64,000 nt of DNA from Flavobacterium phycosphaerae (lineage in GTDB: Bacteria; Bacteroidota; Bacteroidia; Flavobacteriales; Flavobacteriaceae), in the NCBI RefSeq assembly GCF_010119235.1, contig NZ_JAAATZ010000001.1, positions 2,076,501 through 2,140,500 of the forward strand. Reading direction: 5' to 3'. The position numbers were made by a program, and so were the translations under genes. The notes beneath the pieces were generated by a model, which worked only from the letters and a program-made list of their open reading frames with translations, had not been told where the DNA came from and did not search any database. The first letter of the stretch is position 1; each line of letters starts with the position of its first letter. Shown here in pieces: positions 39,328 to 49,343 of this stretch.

Positions 39328-39398
39328 GATTTTAATTCGTTTTGATTGATGATTGAAACTTTTTTAGAATACTATAGATAGACTATTAATTTCTTATA

Positions 39399-39406
39399 CA
39401 AAGATA
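39399..39406 (-). promoter_or_regulatory. -7 box of the DUF4870 gene
   Basis: Leftward TATCTTTG fits TAnnTTTG, about 70 bases before the start at 39327. Confidence 0.4.
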
Positions 39407-39523
39407 AGGTTAAAAAAAGGTATTATGCAATGCAAAGTACTTAAATTTAACAAAATATTAACAATTGATAAAAAGGAATTTACTGCTCTTTTTTTAGTAC
39501 TTTTATAGCAAAATCAATGCTTT

Positions 39524-39979
39524 ATGAAACTTTCGCCTTCAAGATTGAATACTTTTTTATTTTTTAAATTACCTTCCGCTTTTTGGTGTGGTGTTAGGGT
39601 TAAATCGGTTTCTGAGCATGAATGTGTGGCTACCGTTAAGCATCGTTGGTTTAATCAAAATCCGTTTAACTCTATGTATTTCGCGGTGCAGGCTATGGCG
39701 GCTGAATTGACTACCGGGGCTTTGGTAATGATACAAATCAAGAAATCCGGAAAGAAAATCTCCATGTTGGTGGCCAATAATAATGGAAACTTCACCAAAA
39801 AAGCCACAGGAAGAATAACATTCACTTGCCGTGATGGTCATCTAATAGAAGATGCTATTCAAAAAACTATAGCCACCGGAGAAGGACAAACCATATGGAT
39901 GCAATCCATCGGTACAAATGAAATGGGGGAACAAGTTTCTGAATTAAACTTCGAATGGAGCATCAAACTTAAGCCGTAG
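39524..39979 (+). CDS. DUF4442 hotdog-fold protein (thioesterase-like)
   Basis: The 151-residue protein resembles the DUF4442 branch of the hotdog/thioesterase superfamily: WCGVRVKSVSEHECVATVKH, NPFNSMYFAVQAMAAELTTG as the central helix, and KATGRITFTCRDG. It may hydrolyse acyl-thioesters, but the substrate is unknown. It is a single rightward gene. Confidence 0.82.
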   Translation: MKLSPSRLNTFLFFKLPSAFWCGVRVKSVSEHECVATVKHRWFNQNPFNSMYFAVQAMAAELTTGALVMIQIKKSGKKISMLVANNNGNFTKKATGRITFTCRDGHLIEDAIQKTIATGEGQTIWMQSIGTNEMGEQVSELNFEWSIKLKP

Positions 39980-40029
39980 ACAAACGTTAAACCCTTTATA
40001 ATTGTGATTGTTTTAATAGCTTTTGATAG

Positions 40030-40037
40030 TAACTTTG
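40030..40037 (+). promoter_or_regulatory. Promoter of the TIGR01777 gene
   Basis: TAACTTTG with a TTG at 40008-40010 exactly 19 bases upstream, the cleanest -33/-7 pair seen in the window. Confidence 0.6.
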
Positions 40038-40050
40038 GGTAAAATTATTA

Positions 40051-40959
40051 ATGATGAAAATTCTAATTACAGGTGCAACAGGTTTAATAGGAAAAGAATT
40101 AACTCAACTGTTATTAGCAAATAATCACACCGTTCACTATTTAACGACTTCAAAAACTAAGATTGAAGAGCAATCTAATTACATAGGTTTTTACTGGAAT
40201 CCACAAGAAGGAAAGATAGATGAAAATTGCCTTTATGGCGTAGATGTAATTGTTCATTTGGCCGGAGCTAATATTGCCAATCGCTGGACCAATGCATATA
40301 AACAGGAAATTATAGAAAGCCGAACACTTTCGGGGGAGTTGTTGTTTAATTTGGTTAAAAAGTATCCCAATCAAGTAAAACAAATCATTTCTGCTTCAGG
40401 TACTGCCATTTATCCTGAAAGTCTTTCCACTATATATGATGAAACCACCACTGAAACCGAAGATAGTTTCCTTTCTCATGTAGTCAAAAAATGGGAGGAA
40501 GCTGCAGACCGATTTCAAGTGCTGGGATTAAAAGTCTGCAAATTAAGAACCGGAATTGTACTCTCTAATAAAGGTGGTGCATTGCCCGAAATGGTCAAAC
40601 CTATTAAGTTTGGTTTTGGTGCCGGAATGGGTTCAGGAAAACAAATGCAATCCTGGATTCACATTACAGATTTAGTTTCCCTATATTATTTGGCAATCGA
40701 AAAGCAATTAGAAGGCGTTTATAATGCAGTAACACCCAATCCTATCAGCAATCAACAATTAACCAAAGTCATTGCTAAGACACTCAAGAAACCTTTGTTC
40801 TTGCCAAATATCCCGAAATTTATCATGCAATTGATTTTAGGAGAAATGAGTTATCTTCTTTTTTCCGGCAAAAATCTTAGCGCTGAAAAAGTAATAAAGA
40901 CCGGCTTCCGGTTTCAATTCCCAAAAATAGAGCAGGCTATAGCTGATTTATACGCATAA
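40051..40959 (+). CDS. TIGR01777 family NAD-dependent epimerase-like oxidoreductase
   Basis: The 302-residue protein is an extended-SDR relative: MKILITGATGLIGKELTQLL (NAD-binding GxxGxxG), VIVHLAGANIANRWT, and SASGTAIYPES with a Tyr. The C-terminal half, including GSGKQMQSWIHITDLVSLYY, is typical of TIGR01777 proteins (YfcH/SulA-like). The reaction is unknown. Two adjacent ATGs at 40051 and 40054 are equally possible starts. Confidence 0.9.
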   Translation: MMKILITGATGLIGKELTQLLLANNHTVHYLTTSKTKIEEQSNYIGFYWNPQEGKIDENCLYGVDVIVHLAGANIANRWTNAYKQEIIESRTLSGELLFNLVKKYPNQVKQIISASGTAIYPESLSTIYDETTTETEDSFLSHVVKKWEEAADRFQVLGLKVCKLRTGIVLSNKGGALPEMVKPIKFGFGAGMGSGKQMQSWIHITDLVSLYYLAIEKQLEGVYNAVTPNPISNQQLTKVIAKTLKKPLFLPNIPKFIMQLILGEMSYLLFSGKNLSAEKVIKTGFRFQFPKIEQAIADLYA

Positions 40960-40993
40960 AAAAAGTGCTGTTTATATAACAGCACTTTTTTTT
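40956..40993 (+). terminator. Strong terminator after the TIGR01777 gene
   Basis: AAAAGTGCTGTT (40961-40972) and AACAGCACTTTT (40978-40989), a perfect 12-bp stem with a 5-base loop and a T-run. It overlaps the stop codon and can act in both directions. Confidence 0.85.
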
Positions 40994-41190
40994 ACTATAA
41001 AGATTGTTGAATTAATAATTATTACAGCGTAAACTAACCTTGATATTCAACAAACTTAATCAAAACAAAAACGTAATAGTCTTAAAATTATATTAAAGTT
41101 TGGTTAAGGTAATGGTTTGATTCAACATTCGGCTACCTCTTTCCACAAACAAAAAACTGTGACAATTTGACATTTTTAAAGAATTGGCAG

Positions 41191-41198
41191 TACTTTTG
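41191..41198 (+). promoter_or_regulatory. -7 box of grpE-dnaJ
   Basis: TACTTTTG with TTGACA at 41167-41172 about 21 bases upstream of it. It suggests housekeeping-sigma control of the chaperone operon; no CIRCE repeat is seen. Confidence 0.55.
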
Positions 41199-41215
41199 CA
41201 ATCCAAAGCGAGAAA

Positions 41216-41785
41216 ATGAAAATCAAAAATATTTTTAAAAATAAAACCGAAATGAAAACGGAAAACACGGATAAAGACCCAATTGAGAACGAAACAGAAA
41301 ACGTGATTAATGAAGTGGAAACTGCTGAAGAACTTAGTGTTGAAGCACAATTGCAGGAAGAAATAGCCAAAGAAAAGGATAAGTTTTTGCGTCTTTTTGC
41401 TGAGTTTGAAAATTTCAAGAAAAGAACTGCTAAAGAGCGTATTGATTTATTCAAAACTGCCAATCAGGAAGTATTACAAGCCATGTTGCCTGTTTTAGAT
41501 GATTTTGACAGAGCTATGGCACAAATTGCTAAATCAGAAGACGAAGTGCTATTGAAAGGCGTGGAATTAATTCACGAAAAACTAAAAAGCACTTTAGTTT
41601 CTAAAGGTTTGGAGCAGGTAGATATCAAAACCGGCGATGATTTCAACGCTGATTTTGCTGAGGCTATCACTCAAATTCCGGCTCCAACCGATGATTTGAA
41701 AGGAAAAATTGTAGATGTAGTAGAAAAAGGATATAAATTGGGCGACAAAATTATTCGTTTCCCAAAAGTGGTAATCGGTCAATAA
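41216..41785 (+). CDS. grpE: Nucleotide exchange factor GrpE
   Basis: The protein releases ADP from DnaK. The 189 residues have an acidic N-terminus, a long helix ([25 protein letters not shown]), then [15 protein letters not shown] and the C-terminal beta domain ending [21 protein letters not shown]. The start at 41216 (MKIKN) may be used; the ATG at 41252 is an alternative. dnaJ follows after seven bases. Confidence 0.95.
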   Translation: MKIKNIFKNKTEMKTENTDKDPIENETENVINEVETAEELSVEAQLQEEIAKEKDKFLRLFAEFENFKKRTAKERIDLFKTANQEVLQAMLPVLDDFDRAMAQIAKSEDEVLLKGVELIHEKLKSTLVSKGLEQVDIKTGDDFNADFAEAITQIPAPTDDLKGKIVDVVEKGYKLGDKIIRFPKVVIGQ

Positions 41786-41792
41786 GCATACT

Positions 41793-42917
41793 ATGAGCAA
41801 AAAAGATTTTTACGAAATATTAGGGGTTTCCAAAAGTGCCTCAGCTGAAGAAATCAAAAAGGCCTATCGAAAGAAAGCCATTGAGTTCCATCCCGATAAA
41901 AACCCCGGAAACAAAGAAGCCGAAGAAAACTTCAAAACCGCGGCTGAAGCTTACGAAGTATTAAGCGACCCGGATAAGAAAGCCAAATACGATCAGTACG
42001 GTCATGCTGCCTTTGACGGAGCAGGAGGGTTTGGCGGAGGACACCACATGAACATGGATGATATTTTCAGTCAGTTTGGTGATATTTTCGGTGGCGCTTT
42101 TGGCGGAGGAGGATTCGGTGGATTCGGCGGTAGTTCAGGAGGACAGCGTCGTGTGAAAGGAAGCAATCTTCGTATCAAAGTTAAAATGACTTTGGAAGAA
42201 ATTGCCAATGGCGTTGAGAAAAAAGTAAAAGTAAAACGCAAGGTACAAGCACCGGGCGTAAAATATAAAACTTGTTCTACTTGTAACGGACAAGGGCAGG
42301 TATTGCGTGTAACCAATACTATTTTGGGCCGAATGCAATCAGCAACAACTTGTCACGTTTGTGGCGGTACCGGACAAACTATCGAAAGTAAACCGAACAA
42401 TGCTGATGCACACGGTATGATTTTGGAAGACGAAACTGTTTCTATCAAAATTCCGGCAGGCGTAGTAGACGGTATGCAATTAAAAGTTTCCGGAAAAGGG
42501 AATGACGCTCCAGGCAATGGCATTCCGGGTGATTTAATTGTGGTTATCGAAGAACTGGAACACGAATTCTTAAAACGAGAAGGGGAAAATCTTCATTATG
42601 ATTTGTACATCAGTTTTCCTGAAGCCGCTCTCGGTGTTTCCAAAGAAATTGAAGCCGTTAACGGAAAGGTGCGAATCAAACTCGAAGAAGGTATTCAATC
42701 CGGTAAAATATTGAGACTGAAAGGCAAAGGAATTCCAAGCCTCAACAGCTACGGAAATGGCGATTTATTAGTCCATGTAAATGTTTGGACACCTAAAAAC
42801 CTAAGCAAAGAACAAAGACAGTTTTTTGAGAAAGCACAAACCGATGAAAACTTCATCCCAAAACCTGAAAAAAGCGACAAATCTTTTTTTGAAAAAGTAA
42901 AAGATATGTTTTCATAA
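41793..42917 (+). CDS. dnaJ: Chaperone DnaJ with only two zinc-finger repeats
   Basis: This DnaK co-chaperone (374 residues) has a J domain with the HPD triad (FHPDKNPGN), a G/F-rich stretch (about 75-115) and the C-terminal substrate domains. The zinc region shows only two CxxCxGxG repeats, CSTCNGQG near residue 162 and CHVCGGTG near residue 189, where canonical DnaJ has four. One zinc centre is therefore expected. The deletion is clean and the frame intact, so it may be a lineage trait. Confidence 0.96.
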   Translation: MSKKDFYEILGVSKSASAEEIKKAYRKKAIEFHPDKNPGNKEAEENFKTAAEAYEVLSDPDKKAKYDQYGHAAFDGAGGFGGGHHMNMDDIFSQFGDIFGGAFGGGGFGGFGGSSGGQRRVKGSNLRIKVKMTLEEIANGVEKKVKVKRKVQAPGVKYKTCSTCNGQGQVLRVTNTILGRMQSATTCHVCGGTGQTIESKPNNADAHGMILEDETVSIKIPAGVVDGMQLKVSGKGNDAPGNGIPGDLIVVIEELEHEFLKREGENLHYDLYISFPEAALGVSKEIEAVNGKVRIKLEEGIQSGKILRLKGKGIPSLNSYGNGDLLVHVNVWTPKNLSKEQRQFFEKAQTDENFIPKPEKSDKSFFEKVKDMFS

Positions 42918-42984
42918 TATAAAAAATAGTTTTATATTTGGGTATTACTTGGAAACAAGTAATTTCTTTTTCATAGCAATTTTT

Positions 42985-43018
42985 CCCATCCTTGTGTTAC
43001 AATAAGGGTGGGTTTTTT
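42985..43018 (+). terminator. Terminator of grpE-dnaJ
   Basis: CCCATCCTT (42985-42993) / AAGGGTGGG (43004-43012) with one G-T pair, followed by six T. Confidence 0.8.
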
Positions 43019-43077
43019 GTTTTCTTTAACATTCTTTTTAGTGCAAATCCCTATTTTTACACAAACAAAAAACAGGT

Positions 43078-43998
43078 ATGAGCAACATCCTCGAAGTAAA
43101 CCAAGTCGTAAAGCAATACGGTGATTATACCGCGCTTAACGAAGTTTCTTTAACCGTTCCCAAAGGCAGTATCTACGGACTGCTTGGTCCCAATGGCGCC
43201 GGTAAAACTTCCCTTATCCGAATCATCAACCAAATTACGATGCCCGATAGTGGCGAAGTTATTTTAGATGGCGAAAAACTAAAGCCGGAAGACGTCAGCG
43301 TAATTGGCTATATGCCCGAAGAACGCGGTTTGTACAAAACCATGAAAGTGGGCGAGCAGTGCTTGTATTTGGCACAGTTAAAAGGCCTGTCAAAAGCTGA
43401 AGCCAAAAAGGAATTAGACTATTGGTTTGAACGTTTGGAAATTCAAGGTTGGTGGAACAAGAAGATACAAGAGCTCTCTAAAGGGATGGCGCAAAAAATT
43501 CAGTTCGTAGTGACCGTGTTGCACAAACCCAAATTGCTGATTCTTGACGAACCCTTCTCAGGTTTTGATCCGGTGAATGCCAATTTGATCAAAGACGAAA
43601 TCATCGAATTGAACCGAAAAGGAACTTCGGTAATCTTTTCAACACACCGTATGGAAAGTGTCGAAGAAATGTGTGACCACATCGCCTTAATCCACAAATC
43701 AAACAAACTCATTGAAGGCAAACTGACCGATGTCAAAAAGCAATACCGAACCAACGATTATGAAGTAGGGATTTTGACCAATAACGTTGAAGGTTTGATG
43801 TACGACCTATCGCAAAAGTTTACGCTGTCACAAACCGATTTCAAATCGTTGAACGACGAGCTCAAACTGCAAATCAATCTTGGAAATGCTACTCCAAATG
43901 AATTACTGAATACGTTGGTGCAACGAGGACAGGTAACGCATTTTGTAGAGAAAATTCCAAGTGTAAATGATATCTTCATTCAAACGGTAAGCAACTAA
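43078..43998 (+). CDS. ABC transporter ATPase, NatA/ABC-2 type
   Basis: The 306-residue ATPase has Walker A GPNGAGKTSL, signature LSKGMAQKIQFV, Walker B LLILDEPFSGFDP and switch His in FSTHRMESVEEM. The C-terminal tail after residue 220 is typical of NatA/drug-type ABC-2 exporters. It pairs with the permease 76 bp downstream. The substrate could be sodium, a drug or a lipid; no evidence decides. Confidence 0.92.
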   Translation: MSNILEVNQVVKQYGDYTALNEVSLTVPKGSIYGLLGPNGAGKTSLIRIINQITMPDSGEVILDGEKLKPEDVSVIGYMPEERGLYKTMKVGEQCLYLAQLKGLSKAEAKKELDYWFERLEIQGWWNKKIQELSKGMAQKIQFVVTVLHKPKLLILDEPFSGFDPVNANLIKDEIIELNRKGTSVIFSTHRMESVEEMCDHIALIHKSNKLIEGKLTDVKKQYRTNDYEVGILTNNVEGLMYDLSQKFTLSQTDFKSLNDELKLQINLGNATPNELLNTLVQRGQVTHFVEKIPSVNDIFIQTVSN

Positions 43999-44074
43999 TA
44001 AAGTAAGGCATTTGGATGTTGAGAAGCAGGATTTATAATTCCTGATTCCCAAATCCTTAATCACAAATAATAAA

Positions 44075-45379
44075 ATGAGCAAACTACTACTTATCATCAA
44101 AAGAGAATTTATTGCCAAAGTGCGCAACAAATCTTTTATAGTCATGACTTTCTTAAGCCCTTTACTGTTTGTGGGTATCGGTGTTTTTGTAGGCTATCTG
44201 AGTTCTATGAAAGCCGATTTAAAAACCATAGCGATCCACGATGAAACGGGCCGCTTTGCCAAAGAATTTAAAAGCGATGACGAATACAAATACGTTGACC
44301 TTTCTTTGGTAGATACCAAAATATTGAAAGACAGCATTGTTTCCGAAAGCTATGAAGGTCTTTTGCTAATCCCGAAAGCAGCCGATAATACTACACTGCA
44401 AAAAAGTATTCAATACATTTCCAATGACAGTCCGGGCGTTAGTTTTATTGAAGATTTAGAAGAGGTTATTGCCAAAAAAATCACCGCCGAGAACTTTCAA
44501 AATGCCCATTTAGATACACTGGCTATCAACCATGCTAAAGCAGATGTTTCTATCAATTTAGCCAAAGCCACCGGAGAGGAAGCACTCAAAGGACTAAACG
44601 AAATCAAAATCATCATAGGAGGAGCTTTTGGCTATCTTATCATGATGTTCATTATTCTGTATGGTAATATGGTAATGCGAAGCGTCATCGAAGAAAAAAC
44701 GTCCCGCATTATTGAAGTAATCATCTCCTCGGTAAAGCCATTCCAACTGATGATGGGTAAAATTATCGGAACTTCCCTTGCCGGTATTTTACAGTTCCTT
44801 ATATGGGCTTTATTGGGTTTAACAGCCATGTTTGTAGTGTCGAGTATGCTCGGCGTGCACATGGGAGCTACGGCCGGAGTTCAGCAACAAGCTGTTGAGG
44901 CAGCACAACACGCCTCAGGAAGCCAGATTCAAATGTATATCAAAGAATTGTGGAACTTGCCTATAGCCACTATTTTAATATCTTTTATCATTTATTTCAT
45001 TGGAGGTTACTTTCTCTACAGTTCGTTCTATGCCTCAATTGGCGCAGCGGTAGACAACGAAACCGATTCACAACAATTCCTGTTACCTATTATCATGCCT
45101 TTGATTTTAGGGGTTTACATAGGTTTCTTTACGGTAATCAACGATCCTCACGGAACGATTGCTACCGTCTTTTCTATGATTCCGCTGACATCGCCAATTG
45201 TAATGATGATGCGTATACCGTTTGGCGTGCCGCTTTGGCAAATCATTGTGTCTATGGTATTGCTTTTCGGAACCTTCCTAGGCGTAGTATGGTTTGCTGC
45301 CAAAATTTACCGTGTAGGAATACTAATGTACGGCAAAAAACCAAGTTGGAAAGAACTCATCAAGTGGCTTAAATACTAG
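44075..45379 (+). CDS. ABC-2 type permease, NatB-like
   Basis: The 434-residue membrane subunit has one N-terminal membrane helix (KSFIVMTFLSPLLFVGIGVF), an extracytoplasmic domain of about 130 residues, then five to six helices with ..VMRSVIEEKTSRIIEVIISS.. and FLLPIIMPLILGVYIGFF. This is the ABC-2 layout of NatB-like permeases and forms the transporter with the ATPase at 43078. Confidence 0.9.
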   Translation: MSKLLLIIKREFIAKVRNKSFIVMTFLSPLLFVGIGVFVGYLSSMKADLKTIAIHDETGRFAKEFKSDDEYKYVDLSLVDTKILKDSIVSESYEGLLLIPKAADNTTLQKSIQYISNDSPGVSFIEDLEEVIAKKITAENFQNAHLDTLAINHAKADVSINLAKATGEEALKGLNEIKIIIGGAFGYLIMMFIILYGNMVMRSVIEEKTSRIIEVIISSVKPFQLMMGKIIGTSLAGILQFLIWALLGLTAMFVVSSMLGVHMGATAGVQQQAVEAAQHASGSQIQMYIKELWNLPIATILISFIIYFIGGYFLYSSFYASIGAAVDNETDSQQFLLPIIMPLILGVYIGFFTVINDPHGTIATVFSMIPLTSPIVMMMRIPFGVPLWQIIVSMVLLFGTFLGVVWFAAKIYRVGILMYGKKPSWKELIKWLKY

Positions 45380-45472
45380 TTTGAATGGTATAAAGATTTT
45401 GTAAAGTATAATCTTTATAAAATCTTTATACTTTCTACCGCTTCCCTTATATTCTACTTATAATGAATGCCG

Positions 45473-45480
45473 TAACTTTG
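45473..45480 (+). promoter_or_regulatory. -7 box of the KdpD-like kinase gene
   Basis: TAACTTTG fits TAnnTTTG, 23 bases before the ATG at 45504. It may drive the kinase-regulator-kup-porin unit. Confidence 0.5.
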
Positions 45481-45503
45481 TCCCATAATCAGAAGCAAAG
45501 AAA

Positions 45504-46607
45504 ATGGTAGCCATAAAAAACCAAGCCAATCAATACCTTATCAGTATACTTTCAGTAGCTACGGTTTCCTTATTGGGATTGGCGGTAAGAGAGGTGATAG
45601 ATTACAAAATCATTGGCTATTTACTGCTGTTCTTGGTGTCTATCCTCGCCATTTTTTTAGAGATAAAACCGGTCTTGCTGGCCGCTATCTTGAGCGCATT
45701 AGCTTTAGATTTTCTCTTCATAAAACCTTATTACACCTTACACATCGATAATGCCCAAGATGCTTTATTGCTCTTATTGTTCTTTATCATTGCTTTGATT
45801 AATGCCGTGTTGACCTATAAAATCAAACGCATGCAAAAAGCCATTCACATGAAAGAGGCCCGGGTAAATACCATGAAATTATACAATACGCTGCTGGATT
45901 CTTTATCCCACGAATTACGCACACCCATAGCCACTATCATAGGGTCTATTGATACGCTGCAGCAAAAGAATGTGAATTTGTCTGCTGACAGCAAAGACAA
46001 TTTATTCAATGAAATCGAAAAGGCCTCGATGAAACTGAATTACCAAGTAGAGAACTTACTTAATATGTCTCGCTTAGAGTCTGGCTATATTTTGCCTAAA
46101 TCAGATTGGTGCGATGTAAAAGAGTTGGCCTATAATGCCTGCAATCGCTTAACCGAAGAATTGAAAGATCACAAATGGAGTATCACTGCCGATGACAATT
46201 TGCCTTTGTTCAAACTCGATTATGGTTTGATGGAGCAAATTCTGTACAACCTCATTTACAACGCTTCACAATACACTCCCAAAGGCGCCAGAATTCAAAT
46301 TGAAATCAAATACGATGTTGATACAGATTATGAAGCCCACATGAACGTTATCAAAAAATGCATCATCACCATTGCGGATGACGGTTACGGTTTTCCCGAA
46401 GCGGAAATTGACAGGGCGTTCGACAAATTCTATCGCTTGCAAAGTTCCAAAACCGGAGGAACAGGATTGGGTCTTTCTATCGTAAAAGGATTCGTTGAAG
46501 CGCAAAACGGAACCATACGATTGAGCAATGCTGAAGAAGGTGGGGCGGTCTTCGAAATGACTTTTGCCGTTGATTGTTTAGCTACTAATTCAGTTGAAAA
46601 TGAGTAA
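45504..46607 (+). CDS. Sensor histidine kinase, short KdpD-like
   Basis: The 367-residue kinase has four N-terminal membrane helices of DUF4118/KdpD type (TVSLLGLAVREVIDY, LDFLFIKPYYTLHIDNAQD), then HisKA with the phospho-His in DSLSHELRTPIATI, N box LEQILYNLIYNASQYTPKGA, DDGYGFPE and GGTGLGLSIVKGF. The N-terminal KdpD and USP domains of full KdpD are missing, so it is a truncated form. It overlaps the regulator gene by eight bases, and kup is next, suggesting control of potassium uptake. Confidence 0.9.
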   Translation: MVAIKNQANQYLISILSVATVSLLGLAVREVIDYKIIGYLLLFLVSILAIFLEIKPVLLAAILSALALDFLFIKPYYTLHIDNAQDALLLLLFFIIALINAVLTYKIKRMQKAIHMKEARVNTMKLYNTLLDSLSHELRTPIATIIGSIDTLQQKNVNLSADSKDNLFNEIEKASMKLNYQVENLLNMSRLESGYILPKSDWCDVKELAYNACNRLTEELKDHKWSITADDNLPLFKLDYGLMEQILYNLIYNASQYTPKGARIQIEIKYDVDTDYEAHMNVIKKCIITIADDGYGFPEAEIDRAFDKFYRLQSSKTGGTGLGLSIVKGFVEAQNGTIRLSNAEEGGAVFEMTFAVDCLATNSVENE

Positions 46608-47286
46608 CGGTTTTTCCATATTAGTCATTGACGACGAAAGTCAAATCAGAAAGCTTCTAGAAATTACTTTGGAAGCCAATGGATACAAACTGCTCTTTGC
46701 GGTCAATGCCAAGGAAGGCATCACCATGGCAGCCAGTCACCAACCCGATTTGATTTTACTCGATTTAGGTTTACCCGATGAAGACGGACAAGTGGTCTTA
46801 AAACAATTGCGCGATTGGTTTAAAAACCCGATTATCATCCTCTCCGTCAAAAGCACCGAAGAAGAAATCGTCAAAGCCTTAGACAGCGGAGCCAATGATT
46901 ATCTGACCAAACCTTTCCGAACTCAGGAGCTTTTAGCCCGAATCAGAACGGCTTTGCGCGGCAATTTTAATCAAAGTCAGGAACCGGTAATTACGTTTGG
47001 TGCCATTACGGTAGATTTCGTTTCCCGAGTTATCAAGGTTAAAGAAGAAGTGTTGAAACTCACCGCCACCGAATACAACTTGTTTACGTTGTTGCTGAAA
47101 AACGACGGTCGGGTGTTGACTCATCAATACATACTGAAAGAAATCTGGGGTAATGCTTATGCCGAGCAAACCCAATACTTACGGGTTTTTGTAGCCCAGC
47201 TTCGCAAAAAAATGGAAGAAGATCCCAATCGGCCGAAATACATCCTAACCGAATCGGGTGTGGGCTATCGCTTCAACTCCGGCTAA
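46600..47286 (+). CDS. Response regulator, KdpE/OmpR family
   Basis: The 228-residue regulator has a receiver (VIDDESQIRKLLE, phospho-Asp in LLDLGLPDEDG, Lys in TKPF) and a C-terminal winged helix (VLKLTATEYNLFTLLLKN, LRVFVAQLRKKMEEDP). It is most like KdpE. Its ATGAGTAA overlaps the kinase stop; a TTG at 46594 is possible. It probably activates kup and the porin, since no kdpFABC is in the window. Confidence 0.93.
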   Translation: MSNGFSILVIDDESQIRKLLEITLEANGYKLLFAVNAKEGITMAASHQPDLILLDLGLPDEDGQVVLKQLRDWFKNPIIILSVKSTEEEIVKALDSGANDYLTKPFRTQELLARIRTALRGNFNQSQEPVITFGAITVDFVSRVIKVKEEVLKLTATEYNLFTLLLKNDGRVLTHQYILKEIWGNAYAEQTQYLRVFVAQLRKKMEEDPNRPKYILTESGVGYRFNSG

Positions 47287-47407
47287 AAACCAATAACATT
47301 TCGTTTAAAAATCACTTTGTGGATTCTCCTGTAGAACCCCGCATGGTCCCTCGCATGCCTAAAAATCTAACAATCCAAAAGTCTAATAATCTAATAATCT
47401 CAAAAAA

Positions 47408-49342
47408 ATGAATCTTTCAACTCCTCAAAAAGTCACTGCAGTAACACTACTTGTCGCCCTAGGCATCATCTATGGCGATATCGGTACCAGTCCGTTATAT
47501 GTTATGAAAGCCATCATTGGCACCCGACAAATTTCGGAACTTCTGGTCTATGGCGGTATCTCTTGTGTCTTTTGGACACTGACTTTCCAAACCACCTTTA
47601 AATACATTTTCCTCACACTCTCGGCTGATAATCATGGCGAAGGGGGTGTCTTTTCGTTGTATGCACTGGTCAAACGTTTCGGCAAAGGGAAATTAGTCAT
47701 CCCAACCATATTGGGAGCCACAACATTATTGGCCGATGGTATCATCACTCCACCAATATCGGTAGCCTCAGCGGTAGAAGGACTGGAAGTCATCATACCC
47801 AATATTCCAACCATTCCTATCGTGATTGCTATACTGTCGGGCTTATTTATTTTTCAGCGCTTCGGAACGCAAAAGGTAGGTTTCATCTTTGGGCCGGCCA
47901 TGGTCATTTGGTTTACCATGTTGTTCGTATTGGGCTTTGCTCAAATCCTTCACCACCCTAACATCTTAAAAGCATTGAATCCTGTTTATGCCTACGAATT
48001 ATTGGTTACTTACCCCAAAGGGTTTTGGTTACTCGGAGCCGTATTCCTTTGTACCACCGGTGCCGAAGCTTTGTATTCTGATTTGGGGCATTGCGGTAAA
48101 AAGAACATTCGCATCACTTGGGTTTTCGTCAAAATTTGTTTGATCGTAAACTATTTAGGACAAGCGGCTTGGCTGATGAATCAAGGGAACCCTTTGTTAG
48201 GCGACCGCAATCCGTTTTACAGCATTATGCCGCATTGGTTTTTACTTATCGGGATTGTTATTGCCACTTTGGCTACCATTATTGCCTCTCAAGCCTTGAT
48301 TAGCGGTTCGTTTACTTTGATTAACGAAGCCATCTCCCTGAACTTTTGGCCCAGAGTGACGCTGAAAAACCCAACCAACTTAAAAGGACAAATCTACATT
48401 CCGTCTGTGAATACGATACTTTGGATTGGGTGTATCATGATGATTTTGTACTTCAAAACATCCACCCACATGGAAGCGGCCTATGGCTTTTCGATTACCA
48501 TTGCCATGATGATGACCACGTTGCTGCTGATGTATTATTTGGTTTTTATCAAAAAGATAAATAAAGGCTGGGTAACAATAATCCTAATCGTTTTCTCTAT
48601 TATCGAAGTGTCTTTTTTTATTGCCAATGTCTCTAAAATCAAAGAACGATGGATGTTCTTATTTTTCGAGTTGTTCATCTTTATGGTCATGTATGTTTGG
48701 TACTATTCCCGAAAAATCAACAATCGTTTCTTGCGATTTACCAACCTGATGGAACAAACGCAAAGCTTAGCCACCCTGAGCGAAGACGACGCTATTCCGA
48801 AATATGCCACGCATTTGATTTATCTATCCAAAGCCGACAAAACCTATGAAATAGAGGAAAAGATTATCAAATCCATCTTTGCCAAACAACCCAAAAGAGC
48901 CGACGTGTACTGGTTCTTCCACATCAACAGAACCAACGAGCCGTTTACGCTCAATTACGAGGTAGTGGAATTGTTAGACGACAAAGTCATCAAGATAATC
49001 CTCAACATCGGTTTCCGTGTGCAGCCTAAAGTCGAGCTGTATTTCAAGAAAATTGTACAGGATTTGGTTAACCAAAAAGAACTCAATCTCCACATCCGCC
49101 CTGATGGCTCTACCAAATACAACGCTGAGCCCGACTATAAATTTGTCATCATTGAGAAATACATTTCCGTAGAAAATCAATTTGCTTTCAAAGAAGGCTG
49201 GATGATGACCACCTATTTCTGGCTCAAAAAACTGTCGCTTTCTGATGAAAAAGCCTTTGGCTTAGATAAAAGCGATGTACAAATAGAAGAATATCCTATG
49301 GTGTATTCTCCCGTAACCAATTTAGAATTAAACCGAAAATAA
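47408..49342 (+). CDS. kup: KUP family potassium transporter
   Basis: The 644-residue transporter has about 12 membrane helices and the KUP start LGIIYGDIGTSPLYVMKAI, ..DNHGEGGVFSLYAL.. and VASAVEGLEV..; it should import K+ with H+. The cytosolic C-terminal part (after about residue 440) is a normal KUP tail. It lies downstream of a KdpDE-like pair and one base before the porin gene. Confidence 0.95.
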   Translation: MNLSTPQKVTAVTLLVALGIIYGDIGTSPLYVMKAIIGTRQISELLVYGGISCVFWTLTFQTTFKYIFLTLSADNHGEGGVFSLYALVKRFGKGKLVIPTILGATTLLADGIITPPISVASAVEGLEVIIPNIPTIPIVIAILSGLFIFQRFGTQKVGFIFGPAMVIWFTMLFVLGFAQILHHPNILKALNPVYAYELLVTYPKGFWLLGAVFLCTTGAEALYSDLGHCGKKNIRITWVFVKICLIVNYLGQAAWLMNQGNPLLGDRNPFYSIMPHWFLLIGIVIATLATIIASQALISGSFTLINEAISLNFWPRVTLKNPTNLKGQIYIPSVNTILWIGCIMMILYFKTSTHMEAAYGFSITIAMMMTTLLLMYYLVFIKKINKGWVTIILIVFSIIEVSFFIANVSKIKERWMFLFFELFIFMVMYVWYYSRKINNRFLRFTNLMEQTQSLATLSEDDAIPKYATHLIYLSKADKTYEIEEKIIKSIFAKQPKRADVYWFFHINRTNEPFTLNYEVVELLDDKVIKIILNIGFRVQPKVELYFKKIVQDLVNQKELNLHIRPDGSTKYNAEPDYKFVIIEKYISVENQFAFKEGWMMTTYFWLKKLSLSDEKAFGLDKSDVQIEEYPMVYSPVTNLELNRK

Positions 49343-49343
49343 G

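Noticed and set aside
45504..46607. Truncated KdpD as a pseudogene
   Set aside because: The frame is complete with its own promoter, membrane helices and all kinase boxes; short KdpD forms are known.
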